From Acidobacteriaceae bacterium (GTDB lineage Bacteria; Acidobacteriota; Terriglobia; Terriglobales; Acidobacteriaceae): a stretch of DNA of 64,000 nucleotides. Positions 25,871 to 34,406 of the stretch are shown here, in pieces. A program made the translations under genes and the position numbers. The notes beneath the pieces were generated by a model. It was not told the DNA's origin. It searched no databases and worked only from the letters and a program-made list of their open reading frames with translations. The stretch spans positions 1 through 64,000 of the forward strand of contig JASHNW010000050.1 of NCBI GenBank assembly GCA_030041435.1, read 5' to 3'. How positions within the stretch are numbered: position 1 is the stretch's first letter; the number at the start of each line of letters is the position of its first letter.

Positions 25871-26005
25871 TATTTCGCCGTTGCCGCATCTCGCGCCGCC
25901 TGGCTCTCGTCTCTCCGCGTGAACAGCTTCGTGCCCGGGTTCGCAGCAGCCCAGAGTGCCTCGGGTTCGAACAGGAAGACCACACGGAGGTATCCACACA
26001 CTCTC

Positions 26006-26461
26006 ATGCGCAACCAACTTCTCACCATCGCTCTCAGCGGTCTGCTCGCCTGCAGCGCGACATCCGCTCTCTACGCCCAGGACAACAGCGCTCCGCCTCC
26101 ACAACAGGGTCAGTGGGGCGGCGGCCATGGCCGCGGCATGATGGATCCCGACAAACAGCTCGAACACATGTCGAAGCAGCTCGACCTCACCGCCGACCAG
26201 CAGAGCCAGATCAAGCCCCTCCTGGTCGATCGCCAGCAGAAGATGCAGGCCCTCTTCCAGAACCAGTCGCTCTCCCGCGAAGATCGCCGCAGCCAGATGA
26301 TGGCCATCCGGCAGGACACCAACGCGAAGATCGAGGCCGTTCTCACCGATCAGCAAAAACAGAAGTTCGAGGCCATGCAGGAGCGCATGCACGAGCACCG
26401 CGGAGGACAGAATCCCGGTGGCGACGGTGGCGCGCCCCAGTCTCAGCCCCAGCCTCAGTAA
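26006..26461 (+). CDS. Spy/CpxP-like periplasmic protein (LTXXQ motif)
   Basis: With the ATG at 26006 the product has 151 residues: a signal peptide ending ALYAQ (residue about 24), a Gly/Gln-rich spacer, then helices with LDLTADQQSQIKPLL and MQALFQNQSLSREDRRSQMMAIRQDTNAKIEAVLTD, the repeated LTxxQ pattern of Spy/CpxP chaperones. Related proteins bind unfolded periplasmic proteins or modulate envelope-stress kinases. The tail is Gly/Gln/Pro-rich. The open frame begins at 25919, but the extra residues precede the signal peptide. A clean hairpin terminator follows. Confidence 0.78.
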   Translation: MRNQLLTIALSGLLACSATSALYAQDNSAPPPQQGQWGGGHGRGMMDPDKQLEHMSKQLDLTADQQSQIKPLLVDRQQKMQALFQNQSLSREDRRSQMMAIRQDTNAKIEAVLTDQQKQKFEAMQERMHEHRGGQNPGGDGGAPQSQPQPQ

Positions 26462-26476
26462 TCCCACGACCGCAGA

Positions 26477-26507
26477 AAGCCGCCTGGTTCCCTCAGGCGG
26501 CTTCCTG
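26477..26507 (+). terminator. Hairpin terminator after the Spy-like gene
   Basis: A perfect 10-bp stem AAGCCGCCTG / CAGGCGGCTT (26477-26486 and 26494-26503) with a 7-base loop, ending in CTTCCTGCCTT. It closes the CYCXC to Spy-like group. Confidence 0.7.
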
Positions 26508-26574
26508 CCTTGCGCCGCCTGGTGCGACCGATGTGCCCCTTCGATAATCTTGTATTTGTCAGGAGGATTTACGA

Positions 26575-27129
26575 ATGGCGCGCACTGAATCAGCCATGCT
26601 CGAACTGGGCACCCAGGTCCCGGCCTTCAGCCTCAGAGACGTCCGCGACGGCAGGAGCCACAGCACCGCAACCCTGGCCGGACCGAGTGGCCTGCTGGTC
26701 ATGTTCATCTGCGCCCATTGCCCGTTCGTCAAGCATGTGGAGCAGGAGCTGGCCCGCCTGGGCTCCGACTATCGCAACTCCGGCGTCGGCATCGCCGCCA
26801 TCAGCAGCAACGACGCCGACAATTACCCCGACGACGCGCCGCCGAGCCTGGCCGAACAGGCCCGGCGCCTGGGCTTCACCTTCCCCTACCTGTATGACGA
26901 CACCCAGGACGTGGCTCGGGCGTATGACGCCGCCTGTACGCCGGACTTCTTCCTGTTCGACACCGCGGGCAAGCTCGTCTACCGCGGCCAGCTCGACGGG
27001 AGCCGCCCGGGGAACGGGGTTCCCGTCACCGGGAAGGACCTGCGCGCGGCCCTCGATGCCCTCATCGCCGGCAAACCCATCAGCTCTGACCAGCTGCCGA
27101 GCATCGGCTGCAATATCAAGTGGAAGTGA
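26575..27129 (+). CDS. Thioredoxin-fold peroxiredoxin-like protein (AhpC/TSA)
   Basis: 184 residues, no signal peptide. The redox site is CAHC at 46-49 within MFICAHCPFVKHVEQEL; later come AAISSNDADNYPDD, the cis-Pro region (CTPDFFLFD) and GKLVYRGQLDG. This is the pattern of the AhpC/TSA-like thioredoxin family proteins of unknown substrate found widely in soil bacteria. The dicysteine suggests thiol reduction or peroxide handling in the cytosol. A strong AGGAGG lies nine bases before the ATG, implying high expression. It is separated from the Spy-like gene by a terminator. Confidence 0.87.
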   Translation: MARTESAMLELGTQVPAFSLRDVRDGRSHSTATLAGPSGLLVMFICAHCPFVKHVEQELARLGSDYRNSGVGIAAISSNDADNYPDDAPPSLAEQARRLGFTFPYLYDDTQDVARAYDAACTPDFFLFDTAGKLVYRGQLDGSRPGNGVPVTGKDLRAALDALIAGKPISSDQLPSIGCNIKWK

Positions 27130-27359
27130 AAAGACTGCGGCGCACTGGCCGAGCCGAGGCAACCGGAAGTGATCGTTGTTTTTTGAGCCCTTTTGTCATG
27201 GCTGCGGCAGCACAGCCGTGTCGTTGGTGTTGAACAGGAAGCTGGTCACGATCCACCCCTTCCCGTTGCGGGTCGCGGACCCTCCCCGTCGCCGACTGCT
27301 GTGTTAGTGTGGGGTTAATGCTGTTCCGGGGCGTGTGGTGCGTCCCAGCGCTCCAGCGC

Positions 27360-27704
27360 ATGATGCCGCCTTCGCCCAACCTGGCTCCTCCACCGTCTGC
27401 TCCAGACCCCGCCGTCCCTTCCGCCGGTCCGGCCCCCTCGTCGGCTCCCCTTGCCCCTGCCCGCGGCCACCACTGGCTGCAGCGCGCCGATCTCTTCCTC
27501 GGCGTGATGGTGCGCTTGTACCTCGGCCTCATCCTCGTCTTCCTGCCGTGGACGCGGCTGTGGACCTTCAACCGCTTTTTTCTCTACTACACACCCCTGG
27601 CCCACATCACCGCGACCGGAGCGGTGCGCGGAATGGTTTCCGGCCTCGGACTGCTGAATCTGTGGATTGCCATTTCCGAAGCGGTCCATTACCGAGAAGG
27701 GTGA
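27360..27704 (+). CDS. Small membrane protein with Pro/Ala-rich N-terminus, unknown
   Basis: About 114 residues from the ATG at 27360; a GTG at 27309 and ATG at 27318 are alternatives. The first 35 residues are Pro/Ser/Ala-rich, then two hydrophobic helices (GVMVRLYLGLILVFLPW and GMVSGLGLLNLWIAIS). No family is recognised. It ends 19 bp before the LOG-family gene in the same direction, so the pair may be an operon. Confidence 0.55.
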   Translation: MMPPSPNLAPPPSAPDPAVPSAGPAPSSAPLAPARGHHWLQRADLFLGVMVRLYLGLILVFLPWTRLWTFNRFFLYYTPLAHITATGAVRGMVSGLGLLNLWIAISEAVHYREG

Positions 27705-27723
27705 TCCGCACACAAGAGCCACT

Positions 27724-28650
27724 ATGCCCCGCAAGCCGCCCAACCCGCTCGAAAACGCATCCCTGGCGTACGAGAACGATGCCTTCCTGAACAGTCCGGA
27801 TGGCCGCATCATCCGCATCCTGGCCGAGTATTCCGAGCCCCTGGCGCGCTTCCGCCGCGAGCGCATCCAGGACACCGTGGTCTTCTTCGGTTCCGCTCGC
27901 TTTCGAGCCCTCGATGAGGCAAACCGCGAGCTGGAGCTGCTGGAGAATACGGGCTCGCAGCAGCCCGCTCCGGAAGAGGAGCAACCGGCGCGCCAGCCCA
28001 TCCAGGAAGAAACCAGCGAATTGCGCCAGCGCCGTGCCCAGTCGGCCGTGGAGATGGCCCATTACTACGAAGACGCGCGCCGCCTCTCCTTCCTGCTGAC
28101 CCAGTGGGCGAAGGACCTGAAGTCGCGCCGCAGCCGCTTCGTCGTCACCTCCGGCGGAGGGCCGGGGATTATGGAGGCCGCCAACCGCGGCGCCTGGGAG
28201 GCCGGCGGCAAATCGGTCGGGCTCAACATCAAGCTGCCCTTTGAACAGATGCCGAACCGGTACATTACTCCTGCGCTCAACTTCGAGTTCCATTACTTCT
28301 TCATGCGCAAGTACTGGTTTGCTTACCTCGCCAAGGCGCTGGTTGTCTTTCCCGGCGGTTTCGGCACTCTGGACGAGATGTTTGAAATCCTCACCCTCTC
28401 GCAAACCCAGAAACTGGCCAAGAAGATCACCGTGGTGCTCTACGGTTCCTCCTACTGGCGGGACGTAATCGACATGGACGTGCTCGTTGACAAGGGCACC
28501 ATCTCACCCCGGGACCGGGAGTTGTTCCAGACCGCTGACGATCCCCAGCAGGCGTTCGAGATCCTGCGCGAGGGGCTCACCCACAATCATCTGGAACCGG
28601 AATCGGCTCGGGAGGCTGATTTGCCCGAGATCGCACAAACCCGGCGATGA
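27724..28650 (+). CDS. LOG family protein (lysine-decarboxylase-like Rossmann fold)
   Basis: 308 residues from the ATG at 27724. The family signatures SGGGPGIMEAANRGA and PGGFGTLDEMFE are both present. LOG enzymes hydrolyse nucleoside-5'-monophosphates to the base and ribose phosphate (cytokinin activation in plants; AMP and similar in bacteria). A long insert rich in Glu/Gln/Pro (about residues 70-105) separates the first strand (VVFFGSARF) from the rest, longer than in most short LOG proteins but seen in the larger TIGR00730-like group. It is cytosolic. Probable partner upstream is a small membrane protein. Confidence 0.85.
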   Translation: MPRKPPNPLENASLAYENDAFLNSPDGRIIRILAEYSEPLARFRRERIQDTVVFFGSARFRALDEANRELELLENTGSQQPAPEEEQPARQPIQEETSELRQRRAQSAVEMAHYYEDARRLSFLLTQWAKDLKSRRSRFVVTSGGGPGIMEAANRGAWEAGGKSVGLNIKLPFEQMPNRYITPALNFEFHYFFMRKYWFAYLAKALVVFPGGFGTLDEMFEILTLSQTQKLAKKITVVLYGSSYWRDVIDMDVLVDKGTISPRDRELFQTADDPQQAFEILREGLTHNHLEPESAREADLPEIAQTRR

Positions 28651-28750
28651 GAGTTAAGATTTTGTCAGGTGCGGCCCGCTTGCAGCAACCCGGCCCATCC
28701 CCGCAAGATATTGTCAGACAGGGCTTTTTAGAGTACCGCATACCTCAAAG

Positions 28751-28760
28751 GTAACGTTAC
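28751..28760. promoter_or_regulatory. Perfect 10-bp palindrome, possible operator
   Basis: GTAACGTTAC, lying 107 bases before the PHP-like start codon in a 216-bp gap. The same gap has two copies of AAGATwTTGTCAG. Either could be a regulator-binding site; only the symmetry supports it. Confidence 0.3.
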
Positions 28761-28866
28761 TTCGCTGATACTTTGCCTCATTTGACCTCTCATTTTTGGC
28801 CTCGTAATGCCCCGTTCATGGTGCATGCAGAATACTGATGCCAGCAGAACCACCTGGGAGGATTCC

Positions 28867-30036
28867 ATGACCGGACTCCGCCGCATCTCGTACCTCTGGA
28901 AGGAAGCTGCAGCCGCTCAGGCGTACTCGACCGCCGTTTCGCTGCACAGCCACACCAACCAGTCGAAGGAGACGCTCGACTTCCTGGCGAATTTAGGGAA
29001 CCAGTACCCGCTGCTGCGCCCCCTGATTACCCGCTCCGAGCGCCGCTCCCGCGAATGGCATGCCACGCCGGTCAACTACGCAGCGGCATACTGGACGCCG
29101 CCCCTCACACCGAAGCTGGCTTTCGACCTGGAGAGCAGCCAGATTGCTGAAAAACTTGGCCTCATGCCCCTGGTTTCCATTACCGACCACGACACCATCG
29201 CGGCTCCCATGCTGCTGCGTACCGTGGCTTCGGCCCGCCACATCCCGGTTTCAGTGGAGTGGAGCGTGCCCTGCGGCGGCGATCAGTCGTTCCATCTCGG
29301 CATCCACAACCTGCCCAGCGACCAGGGCGCTGTTTGGATGAAGACGTTCGAGCAGTACACCGCCCATCCGCATGAGAACCGCCTCACCGAGATCCTGGCC
29401 GCGCTGCACCAGCTGCCCAATGTGCTGATCGTCTTCAACCACCCCATGTGGGACCTCTACCTGATTGGCGCCGACAAGGCGATGCAGCGGGTGCAGGACT
29501 TCCTCAGGGCGAATCACGAATATGTCCACGCCTTCGAGCTGAATGGGCTGCGCGACTGGAAAGAGAATCGCGCGGTGAAGCGGCTGGCGCAGCAGTGGAA
29601 CAAGCTGCTCATTTCCGGTGGCGATCGGCACGGCATGGAACCGAACGCCAACGTCAACCTGACCAGCGCCGGGAGCTTTACCGAGTTTGTGCACGAGATC
29701 CGCTACGAGGGTCGCAGCCACGTCCTGTTTATGCCCCAGTATGCGCAGCCCTGGAAGCATCGCATCCTGCAGTCGACCCTGGACGCGATTCGCGACTACC
29801 CCGATTTCCCCCAGGGTTCGCGGGAGTGGGATGAGCGTGTCTATCACCCGGACGTGAACGGCGTGCCGCGGCCGCTGCGCGAGCTGTGGCCCGGCGGCTC
29901 GGCTCCGGCTTGGATGAGCTTCATCATTCGCGCAGTGCGGCTCATGGGCAGCCAGCCGGTTTCCGGCGGCCTGCGCCTGGCCTGGAGCGAGTCACAGGAG
30001 CGGAATTTCGGCCTGGGCGAGGAAGCAGTCAGCTAG
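28867..30036 (+). CDS. PHP-like metal-dependent phosphoesterase family protein
   Basis: 389 residues from the ATG at 28867, chosen for GGGAGG five bases upstream. PHP-like landmarks are an N-terminal HSHTNQSKE, ITDHDT, an NHP in VFNHPMWDL and GGDRHG near the C-terminus, which would build the trinuclear metal site. PHP phosphoesterases act on nucleic-acid ends, histidinol phosphate or small phosphoesters; the exact substrate is unknown. The stop codon TAG is completed by the first base of the adjacent IS630 copy, but the same TAG would have existed before insertion, so the gene is intact. Confidence 0.72.
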   Translation: MTGLRRISYLWKEAAAAQAYSTAVSLHSHTNQSKETLDFLANLGNQYPLLRPLITRSERRSREWHATPVNYAAAYWTPPLTPKLAFDLESSQIAEKLGLMPLVSITDHDTIAAPMLLRTVASARHIPVSVEWSVPCGGDQSFHLGIHNLPSDQGAVWMKTFEQYTAHPHENRLTEILAALHQLPNVLIVFNHPMWDLYLIGADKAMQRVQDFLRANHEYVHAFELNGLRDWKENRAVKRLAQQWNKLLISGGDRHGMEPNANVNLTSAGSFTEFVHEIRYEGRSHVLFMPQYAQPWKHRILQSTLDAIRDYPDFPQGSREWDERVYHPDVNGVPRPLRELWPGGSAPAWMSFIIRAVRLMGSQPVSGGLRLAWSESQERNFGLGEEAVS

Positions 30037-31116
30037 TGTCCCGAGTCATTCATTGAGATAACTAATGATGGCTGTGCGTCTGCTGGGGCGGGAGCGAAGC
30101 CATGGGACGAGGACGCCAGCTGCCGGTGCTGAGGTTGACAGAAATTGTGATGCGCGCCGCGGAGGGTGGTTCGGTTGCGGCGATCGCCGGCGAAGTGGGG
30201 ATTTGCCCCGCCATGGTGCGGAAGTGGTGGCACCGGTTCGACGCGGCTGGGTCGATGGCCTGCTCGAATGAGCCGCGTCCCGGCCAGCCCCGCAAGCGCT
30301 CCGACGCGGAGATCGAACAGGTGATCGTGCGCACGCTGGAGAGCAAGCCGCCCGCTGCCGCCCACTGGTCGACGCGCACCATGGCGCGGGCCACAGGCCT
30401 TAACCAGACCGCGATCAGCCGCATCTGGCGCGCCTTTTCTCTGGCCCCGCATCGTTCCGAGACGTTCAAATTATCCAAAGACCCCCTGTTCATCGACAAG
30501 GTGCGCGACATCGTGGCGCTTTAGTATGAATCCTCCGTAGCGGGCGCTGGTCCTGTGCGTGGATGAAAAGAGCCAGATCCAGGCGCTGCATCGCACGGCC
30601 CCGCTGCTGCCCATGGGGCCGGGGCGGATCGAGTGCCGCACCCGCGACTACCAACGGCACGGCACCACCGGCCTGTTTGCCGCGCTGAATACGAAAACCG
30701 GCCGGATCATCGGCCAGACCCGGCAGCGTCATCGTTCCCTCGAGTTCCGCAACTTTCTCGACACCATCGAGAACAACGTGCCCGAAGAACTGGACGTTCA
30801 TCTCATCATGGACAACTACGGAACGCACAGGACGAAGTCGATTCACAACTGGCTGGCCAAACGCCCCCGCTTCCATGTCCACTTCACGCCCACCTCCGCC
30901 TGCTGGCTGAACCTGGTGGAACGCTGGTTCGCTCTGCTCACTCAACGCCGGCTGCGGCGCGGCGTTCATCGCTCCACCAGAGAACTGAAAGCGGCCATCG
31001 ACGACTTCATCGCGCACCACAACCGCGACCCGCAACCCTTCATTTGGCACAAATCCGCGGACCAGATCCTCTATTCCGTCGCCAGGTTCTGTCAACGAAT
31101 TAATGACTCAGGAGAC
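30036..31116 (+). mobile_element. IS630-family insertion sequence, 1081 bp, with TA target duplication
   Basis: The ends are inverted repeats: reading inwards, GTGTCCCGAGTCATTCATT on the left and GTCTCCTGAGTCATTAATT on the right, 16 of 19 bases matching. TA lies just outside both ends (30034-30035 and 31117-31118), as expected for the IS630/Tc1/mariner mechanism. The internal gene is a broken DDE transposase. The insertion lies between two convergent genes whose stop codons it re-forms. Confidence 0.92.
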
Positions 31117-31119
31117 TAG
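30102..31119 (+). pseudogene. IS630 transposase, interrupted by a 1-bp shift and a nonsense codon
   Basis: Part 1 (30102-30524) carries the helix-turn-helix region (AIAGEVGICPAMVRKWWHRF). Part 2 (from about 30526 in the +1 frame, open from 30541) has the catalytic domain with all three acidic residues: CVDEKSQ, LIMDNYGTH and NLVERWF. Part 1 ends in TAG at 30522; the homologous wording LNPPxRALVLC shows one extra base near 30522-30528, and the second frame has its own TAG at 30538. CTT-TAG resembles a +1 frameshift site, but the second stop would still end translation, so the copy is judged dead. Its final stop, TAG at 31117, uses the TA duplication and a host G. Confidence 0.88.
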
Positions 31120-34100
31120 AAGAGGATCTTCAGCGCAAGCTGCGTGTTATACGGCTCCCCGGAGCCAATGCCCGGCGCGCCATACGACACGCCGATGGTC
31201 GATGTGCTCCAGCCAAACGAGGAACCGTAGCCAAGGTTTGCCAGTGGCTGCGCCAGGTTGGTGCGGTTGAAGACGTTGAACATCTCCACGCGGAATTGCG
31301 CCTTAACGCGCTCTTCCCAGATCGGGACGTTCTTGAGCAGCGACAGATCCACGTCGCCGAAGCCGGGGCCGGAGACCTGGTTGCGGCCCAGATTGCCGTA
31401 ACTGCCGTAGTTGGGAACGGTAAAGCTCGAGGGGTTGAGGTATTGCGCATAAGAATGCTGCTGCACGGAGCGGTTGTTGTTGAGAGCCGGCCCCGAGATG
31501 CTGGCGCGGTCCTCGTTTTCGCCGGTGCCGCTGTTGTCCTGGCCGGTGAGCACGTTGACCGGCTCGCCGCCCTGGAACTTGAGGATGCTGTTGACTTCCC
31601 AGCCGTGGGTCAGGAGCTTCGGTCCGTGTGAGTAAGCAGGGATCGCGTAGTTGAGATAGCCGGCGAAGTGGTTGCGGATATCATACTGGGAATTGCCCCA
31701 GTCGCCGGCCAGATTGAGCGAATTCTGCGGCAGAATGTTGAACTCAGTCGAGTCGTCGAGGTTGTGACTCCACGCATAGGCGAACTGGCTGACCAGCCCG
31801 TGCCACGAACTGCCGCGCAGCGTAACCTGTAGTGCGTTGTAACTGGAGGCCGCAGCAGAGTTGAGCTGGTTGATGATGCTGAAGTTGGGGTACTGGCTGA
31901 AGTACGGACGCGACGCCTGCTGAGCCGTGAACGTGTTTCCGTTCACGGTGACGGTGGCAGGATTCTGGTCCTGACCCAGCCCGGACTGGTTGATATCCTG
32001 CAAAACGAGGTTGTGCCGACTTAGCGTGCCCACGTAGCCGACGTTCAGCTGCCACGCCCTGCCCAGGCTCTGCTCGACGTTCAGGCCGAAGATCTCCGTG
32101 TAAGGCGTTTTGAAGTTGCGGCTGGCCGAGTAGATCGAGACAATGTTGCTGCCCGTGGGCTGACCCTCGGCGGGCGTGAAGATCGGCGTGGTCTGGTTGT
32201 AGGTCCAGACGGGCGTCGGAGAACTGGGCGCGCCGAGCACGATGGACTCGTTAGGCTCGCTGCCGATGGGGTTGTTGTTGACGCCGCCGGCGCCGTTGTT
32301 GGGAATGCCGATGTTGCCGAAGAAGGCCTGACCGGCCGGCTGGTCGAAGAAGATGCCGAAGTTGGCGCGCAGCACCGTGCTGGGGCGGACCTGATACGAG
32401 AAGCCGATGCGAGGCGAGAAGTTGAGCTTGTTGCTGGCGTAAATGTAGTTCAGCGATCCGCTGCCGCCGCCGGCGATGACCAGTCCGCCGTTATTGGGGT
32501 CGAAGATGGAGAGGTTCGGACCGTTGGTATAGAACGGCTGCTGGAAGTCGTAGCGGAGCCCGTAATTGACGTTCAGCTTCGGCATCACCTGCCAGGAGTC
32601 TTCCGCGAACAGGGTTCCGGTGTGCGTGTAAATGAAGCGCTCCTGCGTGCCCAGCACAATGCTGGACTGGTCGGAGTAGCCAGCCATAAAGTCGGCGAGA
32701 TTCAGGATGTTGCTGTCGGTGATCGTTGAATCGTTCGCCCACGGCCCCTGAATGCCGCTGGTCCCGAAGTTGAAGGCGCCGCGGGCGCCCCAGTTGTAAT
32801 ACAAGTCGATGTAGGCGCGGCGATACTCCACACCGTAGCGGATCTGGTGCTTTCCGACGGTCCAGGAGAGCGTGTCGGCGATCTGTCCGGTGATGTCGTT
32901 GCGGCCGGAGGTCGGCGTGACGCCGATCGAGTCGAAGCCGTTGATGGCGAGCTGCGGAGCGCCGGAGAGAGTCGCGCCGGAATTGAGGCCGGCCAGGGTG
33001 AGGGGATTCTGGCTGTGGTCGGCATCGGCAAAGTCCTGCGTGAAGTAGCTAACGCCGGCCGCGACCTGATTGGTAAGAGTGGGACTGATGCTGTAATTCC
33101 ACACCGTGTCGTAGTTCGAGATGTGCGAGGGCACGGTCTGGAAGTACTCAGGCAGATAGGAGCAGACAAAGATGCAGTCAGGAGCGTCGGCATAGCCCTG
33201 GCCGAAGTAATAGCGTGCCGACAGGTGGCTCTTCTCGCTGAAATTGTGGTCGAGATGGACCACCGCGTTGTGGCTGTAGCCGCTCTCCGGCGCGTTGCTG
33301 GAGTAGTTCCCGGGCGTGGCGGAAAGGTTGGCGATCACGCTCGGATCCCACAGGGTGCTGAGGATATTCTCCGAGACCTGGCTGGGCTGGACGTTGTATT
33401 TGCTCAGCTCGGCGAGCGCCAGCGCCTGATAGGCGGGCGAGGGCTCGGTGACGGTATTGGCTTCGCCAATGGTGAACTTTTGCTCCTCGTAGGTGAGGAA
33501 AAAGAAGGTGTGGTCGCGCCAGATGGGCCCGCCCAGCGAGGCGCCGTAGTTCTGGTTGCGCAGCGGCTGCTCCGGCGTTCCGGGAGCGATGAACGGCGAG
33601 GTTACGGCCAGCGCTTCGTTCCGGTTGTAGTAGTAGGCGGAGCCGTGAAACGAATTGGTGCCTGACTTGGTGGTGACGTTCAGCGTTCCACCCGGGCTGC
33701 GGCCGGATTCGCTGTTGCCGTTGGTCTGGAGCGAGTACTCGTCGAGCGCGTCAACGGGATAAACGACACCGGCGATGCCGCTGATGCTGCCCTGATTGAC
33801 GGCATCGATCTGCAGATAGAGGTCGTTGTTGTCGGTGCCGTCGATGGTGTAGTTGAGCTGATCGCTGCGCGTGCCGTTGACCGAGCCGTTGTTGCCGTAG
33901 CCGCTGAACGAAGCGGCGGTGCCAAGAAGCTGCGTGAAGTCGCGGCCGTTCAGCGGCACGTTTTGAAGCGCCGCCGAATCGAGAGTCGTGGTCTGCGTGA
34001 CGGTGGTAGTGTCGAGCGAAAGGGCGTCGGCAGCGACCTGGACGGTGGTTGCCTGCTGCGCCACGCTCAGCTTGACCGGAAGCGTGTAGATCTTGCCGGC

Positions 34101-34406
34101 GAGCACCGCCACGCCATCGACCTGGGTGGTCTGGAAGCCGGCAGCGACCACTTTGACGGTGTAGGAGTCGGCCGGCAGGTCGGCGAACTCAAATTCTCCG
34201 GCGGCCGACGCTACCGTATCGCGGACCACTCCGGTGGCCACGTCGGTGGCGGTGACTTTTGCGCCGGGAACGACCGCGCCTGAGGGGTCGGTGATCGTGC
34301 CGTTGATGCTGCCGCGAAAAGTCTGGGCCAGCGCGGGCGCGGAGACGAGCAGCAGCACAACGAGCAGGGCCGGTAAAGCCTGCAGCCGAGTTCTGTTTCT
34401 TTGCAT
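31116..34406 (-). CDS. TonB-dependent receptor, Oar-like, with carboxypeptidase-regulatory domain
   Basis: 1096 residues from the ATG at 34406 (AGGGGG seven bases upstream). A signal peptide ends at ALAQ (about 28), then a carboxypeptidase-regulatory-like beta-sandwich (about 30-115; SINGTITDPSGAVVPGAKV), a plug (VPLNGRDFTQLLG, YTIDGTDNND) and a long 22-strand-type barrel ending in ALKILF with the C-terminal Phe needed for outer-membrane insertion. Oar-like receptors import large ligands or mediate adhesion; the ligand is unknown. The stop codon is re-formed at the IS630 junction, leaving the protein full length. No TonB/ExbB genes are near. Confidence 0.92.
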   Translation of the reverse strand: MQRNRTRLQALPALLVVLLLVSAPALAQTFRGSINGTITDPSGAVVPGAKVTATDVATGVVRDTVASAAGEFEFADLPADSYTVKVVAAGFQTTQVDGVAVLAGKIYTLPVKLSVAQQATTVQVAADALSLDTTTVTQTTTLDSAALQNVPLNGRDFTQLLGTAASFSGYGNNGSVNGTRSDQLNYTIDGTDNNDLYLQIDAVNQGSISGIAGVVYPVDALDEYSLQTNGNSESGRSPGGTLNVTTKSGTNSFHGSAYYYNRNEALAVTSPFIAPGTPEQPLRNQNYGASLGGPIWRDHTFFFLTYEEQKFTIGEANTVTEPSPAYQALALAELSKYNVQPSQVSENILSTLWDPSVIANLSATPGNYSSNAPESGYSHNAVVHLDHNFSEKSHLSARYYFGQGYADAPDCIFVCSYLPEYFQTVPSHISNYDTVWNYSISPTLTNQVAAGVSYFTQDFADADHSQNPLTLAGLNSGATLSGAPQLAINGFDSIGVTPTSGRNDITGQIADTLSWTVGKHQIRYGVEYRRAYIDLYYNWGARGAFNFGTSGIQGPWANDSTITDSNILNLADFMAGYSDQSSIVLGTQERFIYTHTGTLFAEDSWQVMPKLNVNYGLRYDFQQPFYTNGPNLSIFDPNNGGLVIAGGGSGSLNYIYASNKLNFSPRIGFSYQVRPSTVLRANFGIFFDQPAGQAFFGNIGIPNNGAGGVNNNPIGSEPNESIVLGAPSSPTPVWTYNQTTPIFTPAEGQPTGSNIVSIYSASRNFKTPYTEIFGLNVEQSLGRAWQLNVGYVGTLSRHNLVLQDINQSGLGQDQNPATVTVNGNTFTAQQASRPYFSQYPNFSIINQLNSAAASSYNALQVTLRGSSWHGLVSQFAYAWSHNLDDSTEFNILPQNSLNLAGDWGNSQYDIRNHFAGYLNYAIPAYSHGPKLLTHGWEVNSILKFQGGEPVNVLTGQDNSGTGENEDRASISGPALNNNRSVQQHSYAQYLNPSSFTVPNYGSYGNLGRNQVSGPGFGDVDLSLLKNVPIWEERVKAQFRVEMFNVFNRTNLAQPLANLGYGSSFGWSTSTIGVSYGAPGIGSGEPYNTQLALKILF

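Noticed and set aside
25950-25985. A tRNA-like GGTTCGAAC T-loop
   Set aside because: No acceptor, D or anticodon stems around it; it lies just before the Spy-like gene and appears to be chance.
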